DNA from: Fodinibius salinus
GTDB lineage: Bacteria > Bacteroidota > Rhodothermia > Balneolales > Balneolaceae
Length of the DNA: 64,000 nucleotides
Assembly: GCF_008124865.1 (NCBI RefSeq)
Contig: NZ_VNHY01000002.1
Span: 682,001 to 746,000 of the forward strand
Reading direction: 5' to 3'
Position 1 is the stretch's first letter, and every line of letters starts with the position of its first letter. The notes under the pieces are model-generated. The model ran no database searches, had not been told where the DNA came from, and worked only from the letters and a program-made list of their open reading frames with translations. Positions 44,624 through 52,302 of the stretch are shown one piece after another. The translations under genes and the position numbers were made by a program.

Positions 44624-45726
44624 GCCGATTGGGTATTACGTTGGTGAGGATTGATGTGTTTCATAAAGTCGTGCTTAGATACACGTTCTTCTAGTGTTCG
44701 AAAATCTTTGCATCCCTCTTCGCGCAGCTTTTCAATGCGATCCACATCGCCGAGCACAATCAGCGAGTCGCCGATCGAAATTTTATCTTCACTGCCGGGG
44801 TTAAATTGGATATTCTCTTTGTCCTGAGGAATAATGGCAATAATTACTACAAAAAATTTCTGTCGAATTTGTGCTTCAGCCAGTGTTTTACCGGCTAATA
44901 CCGATCCTTCAAAAATCTTAACCTCGTCAAAAATGTGATCTTGGTCTTCATCGGTTCTGATACGGTCCATAAACTGATCAACATGAGGCCGAAGTATAAC
45001 GTTTGCCATGCGGTCGGCCCCAATTTCGTAGGGAGAGATCACCTTGTTAGCTCCAGCACGTAAAATTTTCTTTGTATTTTCGTGCTCGTTAGTACGCACG
45101 AGAATAAAAATATCAGGATTCATATCGCGGCCAACCAGAGTAACAAAAACGTTGTCTTCATCACGGGAAAGGGCACAGATTAGACCCTTTGCACGGTCGA
45201 TGCCGGCTTCTCGGAGCACACTCTCGTTTTGTGCATTTCCCTTTACATATAGCAGTTTATCGTCCTTAATGCGTTCAATACTGCTTTCTCTGTTTTCAAT
45301 GACAACTATGGGGATGTTAGCTTCCCGTAAGACTTCTGCAATGCGGTGTCCGATCCGTCCATATCCCGCTATAATGTAATGTTGTTCCATTTTTTCGCGT
45401 TGTTTTTTCATAGCACGTTTTTTGAAAATTTCGCTTTCAAATATCAGCTGGGTAGTCTGCGAAGCAATATACGAAATGACACCAATACCCATCACAAAAA
45501 TCACCATAGTAAGGATGCGTCCGGCTGGAGATAGGTTAGTTAGCTCCGAAAAGCCAATGGTGGTGATAGTAATGAAGGTCATATAGAATCCATCGAAAGA
45601 ACTCATACCTTCAATAATATTGTAGCCAAACGAGCCTACAACAAATACAACAACCAGGATACTTAGGGCAATAGCAATCCTGGTGGCTATAATGTTGTCA
45701 ATAACGTTATTATAAAATGTATTCAT
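44620..45726 (-). CDS. Potassium channel with TrkA-N (RCK) domains
   Basis: 368-residue two-helix K+ channel. The first helix (about 15-33), pore loop with selectivity filter TITTIGFSE at 53-61, and second helix (70-88, GRILTMVIFVMGIGVISYIA) form the pore. A TrkA-N/RCK domain follows (YIIAGYGRIGHRIAEVLREA near 116, dinucleotide-binding GxGxxG) and then a TrkA-C domain (FEGSVLAGKTLAEAQIRQKF, IGDSLIVLGDVDRI). The filter reads TIGFSE, a recognised variant of TVGYGD. Ligand-gated K+ flux is expected. Upstream and coupled to aroC. Confidence 0.92.
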   Translation of the reverse strand: MNTFYNNVIDNIIATRIAIALSILVVVFVVGSFGYNIIEGMSSFDGFYMTFITITTIGFSELTNLSPAGRILTMVIFVMGIGVISYIASQTTQLIFESEIFKKRAMKKQREKMEQHYIIAGYGRIGHRIAEVLREANIPIVVIENRESSIERIKDDKLLYVKGNAQNESVLREAGIDRAKGLICALSRDEDNVFVTLVGRDMNPDIFILVRTNEHENTKKILRAGANKVISPYEIGADRMANVILRPHVDQFMDRIRTDEDQDHIFDEVKIFEGSVLAGKTLAEAQIRQKFFVVIIAIIPQDKENIQFNPGSEDKISIGDSLIVLGDVDRIEKLREEGCKDFRTLEERVSKHDFMKHINPHQRNTQSA

Positions 45727-45918
45727 GCCCTCAATTATCGCGAGAATAATTTTTTATATGACGTCTTTGCAAAACTAAAAGTTAGATTATTTTGAATTTA
45801 TCGAAAAAAATTACCAACAATTTTGGTTTTAAAGTGACCTTCTTTAGCTGTATTAAGGATTAGAGCTTGAACTTTACAAAGACATCTATAATATAGTTGA
45901 AAAATTAAAGCGCACGAA

Positions 45919-46713
45919 ATGACAACCACGCTTAAATTTAATACTTTCCAGCCTTATTTTAGATTAATCCCATTTATGAAGGCACTCGAAAAGTTAGGAA
46001 AATACAGTTTACTCTTGTATCGGTCGTTACGATCGTTATATGAGTTTAATACGTATAAGAAAAACCTTGTTAACGAGCTGTTGAAAATTGGCTATGAGTC
46101 AGTACCTATCGTATTGCTCACGGGCGTATTTACCGGTGCAGTAATGACTATCCAAACGGCATACCAGCTGAATATTGCCTTTGTGCCTATTTCAGTGATT
46201 GGATCTATTACATCAGAGTCGCTGCTTATTGAACTGTCGGCGGTAATCACAAGCTTGGTGTTAGCCGGTAAGGTAGGAGCCCGCATTGCCACTGAGTTGG
46301 GCACCATGCGAGTGAGTGAACAAATTGATGCGTTGGAATCGATGGGCTTTAACTCGGTTTCTTTCCTGGTACTTCCACGCGTACTGTCGGGACTTATTAT
46401 GTTCCCCTTGCTGTATATTTTTGCCAGCGTGTCGGGTATTTTAGGTGGATTAGCAGCCGCATATTTTTCAGGAGCATTGCCGCCGGCTGAATTTATGCAG
46501 GGTGCCCGGGAGTTTTTCTTTCCCTGGGATGTGACCTTTGGTATGCTCAAAGCCTTTGTGTTTGGATATGTAATTACTTCGATCTCTTGTTTTAAAGGAT
46601 ATTATGCTACCGGCGGTGCCGAAGGAGTAGGTAACAGCACGACGCAGGCTACGGTTTTGAGCTGCATTTATGTATTATTAGCTGATTTTGTATTGGCTTC
46701 GGTATTTTTGTAA
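45919..46713 (+). CDS. mlaE: MlaE-type ABC transporter permease
   Basis: 264-residue inner-membrane permease of a Mce/Mla lipid transport system. Motifs: VLLTGVFTGAVMTIQTAYQL near 65, AGKVGARIATELGTMRVSEQ near 115, IDALESMGFN and VLPRVLSGLIMFPLLY. About five membrane helices. Start ATG 45919. Followed by mlaF (15 bp) and mlaD (12 bp) in the usual order. No mlaB or mlaC gene is adjacent. Confidence 0.95.
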   Translation: MTTTLKFNTFQPYFRLIPFMKALEKLGKYSLLLYRSLRSLYEFNTYKKNLVNELLKIGYESVPIVLLTGVFTGAVMTIQTAYQLNIAFVPISVIGSITSESLLIELSAVITSLVLAGKVGARIATELGTMRVSEQIDALESMGFNSVSFLVLPRVLSGLIMFPLLYIFASVSGILGGLAAAYFSGALPPAEFMQGAREFFFPWDVTFGMLKAFVFGYVITSISCFKGYYATGGAEGVGNSTTQATVLSCIYVLLADFVLASVFL

Positions 46714-46727
46714 ACAATGATAAACAA

Positions 46728-47468
46728 ATGATAGAGATACGCAATCTTACCAAAAGTTTTGGGTCGAACCTGGTGTGGGAAGACGTTTCTTTTAATATAG
46801 AAGAAGGGGAAACGGTAGCCATAATTGGCCGGTCGGGTTGTGGTAAGTCGGTGCTGGTAAAGCATTTGAATGCCCTTATGTATCCCGATTCGGGAGAAGT
46901 AATTATTGACGGGCGAAATGTGTTTGATTTGGAATACGTAGCCCTTCGGAAAATGCGTCAGCGTTTTGGAGTACTTTTTCAGGGATCGGCACTCTTCGAT
47001 TCGCTCAATACTTTCGAAAATATTGCTTTTCCGCTGGAGTATTTTACTGATCTTACTGAAGATGAGATTGCCGACAAGGTTGAGGAGAGTCTGGACTTGG
47101 TGAATTTGGCCGGTACGGGTGACCAATCGCCGGCGGAGCTTTCCGGCGGTATGCAGCGCCGGGTGGCACTTGCACGTGCTACCATCCTAGAGCCCGATTT
47201 TTTAATTTATGATGAACCTACGTCGGGTTTAGATCCCAAAACATCAGAAGAAATAAACGAGTTAATCATCTCGATGGCCCAAAATTTGAATATTACTTCT
47301 ATTGTGGTGACGCATGACATCCACAGTGTGCTTGAGATTGCCGAGCGTGTAGTCTTTTTAGAAAATGAAAACCTAAGTTGGCATGGCACTGTTGATGAAA
47401 TGCGCGAAAGTGATAACGAAGATCTAATGAATTTTATAACAGCTAGTGAGTATCAAATAAGAAACTAA
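46728..47468 (+). CDS. mlaF: MlaF-type ABC transporter ATPase
   Basis: 246-residue ATPase. Walker A GRSGCGKS at 34-41, Q-loop near GVLFQGSALFDSL, signature LSGGMQRRVALAR near 143, Walker B FLIYDEPTSGLDP and H-loop VVTHDIHSV. The QGSALFDSL segment is typical of Mce-linked ATPases. It would drive lipid movement through the permease MlaE. Confidence 0.95.
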   Translation: MIEIRNLTKSFGSNLVWEDVSFNIEEGETVAIIGRSGCGKSVLVKHLNALMYPDSGEVIIDGRNVFDLEYVALRKMRQRFGVLFQGSALFDSLNTFENIAFPLEYFTDLTEDEIADKVEESLDLVNLAGTGDQSPAELSGGMQRRVALARATILEPDFLIYDEPTSGLDPKTSEEINELIISMAQNLNITSIVVTHDIHSVLEIAERVVFLENENLSWHGTVDEMRESDNEDLMNFITASEYQIRN

Positions 47469-47480
47469 CGAGGAGTTATT

Positions 47481-48410
47481 TTGAAAGTCAGCAATGAATT
47501 AAAAGTAGCAATAACAATATTAATAGCCATTTTTATTGGCTTTGTCGGATACCGGTTGATGAGTGATCTGCCATTATTTCGCCAGTCAAATACGGTACAA
47601 ACATATTTCAGCCGAGCTGACGGTCTATCAGCAGGAAATTATGTGTATGTTAATGGTGTAAAGGTAGGCTCGGTGAAAAAGATTAAGCTGCTATCCAACG
47701 ATAGTGTAGGCGTTACCATGAGCTTTGATTTGGATGTGGATATTCCCAAAAATTCAGTGGCATATCTTGAATCGACGGGTCTGCTGGATGGTAAGGCTAT
47801 TGTCGTAGAGCGAGGCGATGCCAAAGAAAATCTACATTATGGTGATACCATTGAAGGTGAATACCGGGCCGGGGTTATGGAGACATTTGGAAAGAAAGGG
47901 GATGAGTTGAGTAAAGATGTATCCGACTCATTTGGAAAGTTGAACAAACTGCTTGCCCGCCTAAACAGTATGATGGATGAGGAGTCTAAGAAAAATGTGA
48001 AGGGCATATTGCGAGATTTAGAGACCACATCAAAGGAGGTGTCAACCTTATTCAAGAACAAACGAAGAAATCTTGAAAACAGCATTAACCATGCCGAACG
48101 GTTTTTGGCGAATGTGGATACAGTTAGCATGCGCAATAAGTCGCGCATAGATTCTGTGATGACGGGGCTGGATCGGTCACTAACCCAGCTGGAAACTCTC
48201 GCACAAAATTTAAAGAGCACGAACAGTAAACTCGATCAGATTTTGACAAAAATTAACGACGGGGAGGGCAGTCTGGGTAAACTGGTCAATGATCCCGGAT
48301 TATATAATAATCTGGAAAGTCTCACTGGCGAAATGGATACGCTAATCAACAATATCAACAATAATCCCCAGAAATACCTTAAGGGAATGAAGCTGATTGA
48401 GGTATTTTAG
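47481..48410 (+). CDS. mlaD: MCE family lipid-transport protein (MlaD-like)
   Basis: 309 residues starting at TTG 47481, preceded by the ribosome-binding site GAGGAG. One N-terminal membrane helix (ITILIAIFIGFVGYRL), an MCE domain (about 37-115: RADGLSAGNYVYVNGVKVGS, STGLLDGKAIVVERGD) and a long C-terminal helical region (about 130-300). This length is greater than E. coli MlaD, and the helices may form a periplasm-spanning bundle. Forms the substrate channel with MlaE/F. Confidence 0.93.
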   Translation: MKVSNELKVAITILIAIFIGFVGYRLMSDLPLFRQSNTVQTYFSRADGLSAGNYVYVNGVKVGSVKKIKLLSNDSVGVTMSFDLDVDIPKNSVAYLESTGLLDGKAIVVERGDAKENLHYGDTIEGEYRAGVMETFGKKGDELSKDVSDSFGKLNKLLARLNSMMDEESKKNVKGILRDLETTSKEVSTLFKNKRRNLENSINHAERFLANVDTVSMRNKSRIDSVMTGLDRSLTQLETLAQNLKSTNSKLDQILTKINDGEGSLGKLVNDPGLYNNLESLTGEMDTLINNINNNPQKYLKGMKLIEVF

Positions 48411-48588
48411 ACGTTGTTTTGTGTGCACAACCTGTTGTACAACTGATTGAAGAAGGCAACTATTTTCGATTTCGCAATATTGCTGTTAGCACAGGTGTAT
48501 TGTATATTTAGAAGCTTATGGACAGGCAGAATATGTTTGTCTAACAAATTTTTTTATTAATTAAGATGTAGTTACGAGGTTTACGAAT

Positions 48589-50364
48589 ATGGGTGTAATG
48601 GAAAAAATGAGAAAAGGGACCGGCGTTATTTTGTGGGTGCTTATTTTCTCATTCGGAATATTGTGGATGCTTCAAGACACCGACCTTTTTAGTGTGTTAC
48701 AAAAGGGTCCCCGATCTTTGGGAGCGGTTAATGGAGAAAAAATTTCGTTGGACGAATACAACAGCCGCATGCAGTATTTTACGCAGCAACATACACGCCA
48801 AACCGGCAATTCTATGAATCCAGAGTTGCGGGCTCAATATCAGCAGCGTGCTTGGGAGGCTCTTGTAAACAGCAAGCTGATACAGCAAAAAATGGATGAT
48901 CTGGGTATTACTGTAACTGATCAGGAAGTAGTGGATATGATTAGCGGTGAAAATCCGGTACAGTTTATCAGACAACAGTTTCAGCGTGAGGATGGGACCA
49001 TAGATCGCGCTGCTTTACAAGCTGCTATTGATGCTCCTGAAAATACACAGATGTGGATTCGGGTAGAACAGCAACTGCGCCAGCAGCGCCGTCAGCAAAA
49101 AATGAGCAATTACTTGCAGTCGTCTATGAGAGTTAGTGATTATGAGGTGGAGCAAGAATATATTCGCCGAAATACTACGGCTGATGTTTCATTTGTTCGA
49201 TTTTCTTATGGCGATGTTGATAAAAGTGAGATTTCTGTTAGCGAAGAAGATCTTCGGACGTATTATGAAAATCATTCCGACAAGTATAAGCGCAAAGAGT
49301 CGTACCGATTTGAGTATGTAAGTTTTGACAAGACCCCTACAAAGCAAGATACCATGCGTACGCTCAATGATATTAAAGAGCTTCGCTCTGATTTTGCCAG
49401 TGCTGAAAATGATTCCTTGTTTTTAAATCGATATCAGTCAAGCACCGATTATACTGCAGAACTGGTTCCCAAAAGCGATATACGGGAGCTCTACCGTTCG
49501 GTACTTGATGTAGCCGAAGGCGAGGTAACAGAGGTTATAAGGGACCAGGGACGAATGTATTTGCTAAAAAAGAAAGAGGAGACAGCAAGTAAAGTCAGGT
49601 TTGTCGTTTTTAGTTTGGATGTAAAAGCAGATCCTGTTGCTACGCTTGATAAGCGAGCTAAAAAGGCTGATGATTTCAGTTACTTTGCTGAGCAGGAAAC
49701 CTTTACCGGTGAAGCTGAAAGACGTTCGTTATCGGTGCAAGAAGGGTTTGCAACCAAGGGGAATAACTTTGTTTCAGGTATTGGACAAAGCCGGCAGATT
49801 CTCAACTTTTTAGAGTCCTCAGAGCCCGGAGCTATTTCGAAGACTATAGAACTTCCCAACCTGTTTGTAGTGTTGCATGTTACCGAAGTTACCCCGGCTG
49901 GCACACAACCGTTCGAGGAAGTAAAAAAGCAAATTCGCACGGTTGTTAAAAACAATAAGCTTAAGCAACATGCGGTAAAACAAGCTAATACACTGGCCGA
50001 ACAATATGATAACTTGGAGACGATTGCAGAAAAGTCCGGTAATGAGGTTATGACCGTTTCTTCATTGTCAATGAATGATGCTACCATCGAGGGGGCCGGC
50101 CGGGAACCGAAGGTTGTAGGTGCTATTTTTGGTCTGAAAAAAGGAGCCTACTCCGCTGCTATTGAAGGCACGAATGCCGCTTTTATTGTGAAGGTAAACG
50201 AACTTCGTAAAGCTGATGTACAGAATCTGACGCCCCAGGTTCGGGAACAAATTCGACGTGAATTGGAGCAAAGCAAAAATCAGGTATTTATGAATACCTG
50301 GATTGAACAGCTTAAAGAAGAAGCTGACATTGAAGATAACCGAGACCGGTTGCTCAGCGGATAA
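48589..50364 (+). CDS. ppiD: Peptidylprolyl isomerase, PpiD-like (SurA N-terminal domain)
   Basis: 591-residue periplasmic chaperone anchored by one N-terminal helix (GVILWVLIFSFGILWMLQDT, residues about 12-31). A SurA-N-like helical domain follows (about 40-190: NGEKISLDEYNSRMQYFTQQ). Then come two parvulin-like regions; the first is around 230-335 (RELYRSVLDVAEGEVTEVIR), the second around 350-470. PPIase residues are divergent, so chaperone activity may prevail. It probably helps outer-membrane proteins fold, consistent with LptD nearby. Confidence 0.9.
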   Translation: MGVMEKMRKGTGVILWVLIFSFGILWMLQDTDLFSVLQKGPRSLGAVNGEKISLDEYNSRMQYFTQQHTRQTGNSMNPELRAQYQQRAWEALVNSKLIQQKMDDLGITVTDQEVVDMISGENPVQFIRQQFQREDGTIDRAALQAAIDAPENTQMWIRVEQQLRQQRRQQKMSNYLQSSMRVSDYEVEQEYIRRNTTADVSFVRFSYGDVDKSEISVSEEDLRTYYENHSDKYKRKESYRFEYVSFDKTPTKQDTMRTLNDIKELRSDFASAENDSLFLNRYQSSTDYTAELVPKSDIRELYRSVLDVAEGEVTEVIRDQGRMYLLKKKEETASKVRFVVFSLDVKADPVATLDKRAKKADDFSYFAEQETFTGEAERRSLSVQEGFATKGNNFVSGIGQSRQILNFLESSEPGAISKTIELPNLFVVLHVTEVTPAGTQPFEEVKKQIRTVVKNNKLKQHAVKQANTLAEQYDNLETIAEKSGNEVMTVSSLSMNDATIEGAGREPKVVGAIFGLKKGAYSAAIEGTNAAFIVKVNELRKADVQNLTPQVREQIRRELEQSKNQVFMNTWIEQLKEEADIEDNRDRLLSG

Positions 50365-50387
50365 TTACACAAAGAGATATTGATTGC

Positions 50388-50420
50388 AAAAGGGCAAGGA
50401 GAAATTCTTGCCCTTTTTTA
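50388..50420 (+). terminator. Terminator after ppiD
   Basis: AAAAGGGCAAG (50388-50398) pairs perfectly with CTTGCCCTTTT (50407-50417), eight-base loop, T-run following. Lies 24 bp after the ppiD stop. Confidence 0.88.
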
Positions 50421-50461
50421 ATTGTTGATAACTTCTTATTGATTTTTAAAAGTAGTGAAAG

Positions 50462-51589
50462 ATGGCTGACACAACGACCGATATAGATAGAAAATGGATG
50501 AGCCACGCGCTGGATCTTGCCGAGCAGGGGGCTGGTTATGTGTCACCCAATCCCATGGTGGGTTGTGTTATTATATCTACCGAAGGTCAAAAGATTGGGC
50601 AGGGCTTTCACGAACGCCACGGCGAAGCTCATGCCGAAAAAAAAGCGCTGGATGATATTGCTGATAAAAGTTCGCTTGAGGGAGCTACCGTTTATGTTAC
50701 GCTGGAACCCTGTGCTCATCACGGCAATACGCCACCCTGTTGCGAATTGCTTGCCGAACAACCTATTGATAGGGTAGTAGTGGCAATGGAAGATCCCACC
50801 CCTAAGGTAGCTGGCAAAGGTATTACGCACCTTCGCGACCATGACATTACCGTTGATGTAGGACTGATGCAGGAAGAGGCCGAAGATCTTAATGAGTTTT
50901 TCTTGTATCACCAGTCGTTAAACCGACCTTTTATAACACTCAAAATTGCACAGACGCTGGATGGCTATACGGCAGCACCTGATGGCAGTTCAGAGTGGAT
51001 TAGCGGTCCCCAGTCTCGTGCGCTGGTCCACCGCTGGCGCAGCCAGTATGATGCCGTAATGGTCGGACGAAATACAGCACGTCTCGACAATCCCCGACTG
51101 ACGGTACGCCATGTTGAAGGGCGGCAGCCGCGTCGTATTGTGATTGATGGTCCGCTGGAACTTTCCGAAGATTTGAATTTATTTTCTGATCAATATGAAG
51201 AAAAGACCATTGTGCTGACCCATAACAGGCAAAAGTATGAGAATGAAGCTGATCCGATGCTTGATATGCTGCAGTCAGACTATTTTCATGGGGAGACGTT
51301 ATTAGTGGATGAGAAAGATGGACATACTGATTTACGCCAGGCATTTCGCCAATTAGGACAACTGCCGCTTACCTCAGTATTAGTTGAGGCCGGACAACAG
51401 TTGTCATCGGCACTGTTGCATGAGCAGTTGGTGGATAAGGTAGAGTGTTTTATTGCCCCTAAAATGCTGGGAGGGGGCACAAAATCAATTATCAATCTGG
51501 ATATCAATCGCATGTCTGAAATTATGGAGTTTCATGATCTGGAATGGAAGCAGGTGGGTAATGATTTGCTATTCCGTGGGTATCTTTAG
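50462..51589 (+). CDS. ribD: Bifunctional riboflavin biosynthesis deaminase/reductase RibD
   Basis: 375 residues. The N-terminal deaminase (about 1-145) has zinc ligands in HGEAHAEKKAL (His) and LEPCAHHGNTPPCC (two Cys). The C-terminal reductase (about 155-370) includes LKIAQTLDGYTAAPDGSSEW, YDAVMVGRNTARLDNPRLTV and VEAGQQLSSALL. Performs two consecutive steps from the GTP-derived pyrimidine towards riboflavin. ribE follows after 119 bp. Confidence 0.96.
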   Translation: MADTTTDIDRKWMSHALDLAEQGAGYVSPNPMVGCVIISTEGQKIGQGFHERHGEAHAEKKALDDIADKSSLEGATVYVTLEPCAHHGNTPPCCELLAEQPIDRVVVAMEDPTPKVAGKGITHLRDHDITVDVGLMQEEAEDLNEFFLYHQSLNRPFITLKIAQTLDGYTAAPDGSSEWISGPQSRALVHRWRSQYDAVMVGRNTARLDNPRLTVRHVEGRQPRRIVIDGPLELSEDLNLFSDQYEEKTIVLTHNRQKYENEADPMLDMLQSDYFHGETLLVDEKDGHTDLRQAFRQLGQLPLTSVLVEAGQQLSSALLHEQLVDKVECFIAPKMLGGGTKSIINLDINRMSEIMEFHDLEWKQVGNDLLFRGYL

Positions 51590-51708
51590 GAAATAATATA
51601 CCTGCTAATACCTCTGCCGGTACCTTAATATCTGGGGTTCCGCTATAGCATGTTTCCACGGATAGTCTTAGGTTTATGTGTATGTAATCAGAACTTAACT
51701 TATCTGCG

Positions 51709-52302
51709 TTGTTTACAGGAATTATAAAATCAGTCGGTACAGTACAGAATATTATCTCACTTGACGGTGGTAAAGAAATAGCCATTGCAGCCGATTTCGC
51801 CGGAAAGTTGTCGGTGGATGAAAGTATCAGCATTAACGGCGTATGCCATACCGTAACGGCTTGTGATAAGCAAACTTTTACCGTTCAGAGCGTGGAAGAG
51901 ACACTCCGCAAAACAACTATTGGTAATCTTGGAGTAGAATCACCGGTCAATTTAGAGCGGTCTATGAGTCCTGACCAGCTGCTGGACGGACATATTGTAC
52001 AAGGGCATGTAGATGTCACGGGGATTATTAAAAATATTGAACAGGAAGGCAGTGACTGGTTATTTACAGTTGAATATCCGAGAGAACATAGCAGTCTTAT
52101 TGTTGGACGCGGGAGTATTGCTATTGATGGAATAAGCTTAACAGTAGCTGAAGAAACCGGGAATAGGTTTACGGTGGCTATTATTCCCTATACCTATGAG
52201 CATACGAATTTATACTCCAAATCAGTCGGTGATGCGGTAAACCTAGAGTTCGACATCTTGGGAAAATATGTGCAAAAACATTTGCAGAGTAGAGAAGACT
52301 AA
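51709..52302 (+). CDS. ribE: Riboflavin synthase alpha subunit
   Basis: 197-residue riboflavin synthase, made of two similar lumazine-binding barrels. Starts at TTG 51709 because the product then begins MFTGIIKSVGTVQ, the invariant family N-terminus (MFTGII). Second barrel: GHIVQGHVDVTGIIKNIEQE and SIAIDGISLTVAEE. Dismutates two 6,7-dimethyl-8-ribityllumazine molecules to riboflavin. No FMN riboswitch was found upstream. Its stop overlaps, on the opposite strand, the end of lptD by 4 bp. Confidence 0.95.
   Translation: MFTGIIKSVGTVQNIISLDGGKEIAIAADFAGKLSVDESISINGVCHTVTACDKQTFTVQSVEETLRKTTIGNLGVESPVNLERSMSPDQLLDGHIVQGHVDVTGIIKNIEQEGSDWLFTVEYPREHSSLIVGRGSIAIDGISLTVAEETGNRFTVAIIPYTYEHTNLYSKSVGDAVNLEFDILGKYVQKHLQSRED

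Noticed and set aside
51590-51708. FMN riboswitch before ribE
   Set aside because: No AGGATAT...AGCCCG-type core is present and the gap is too short and AT-rich.
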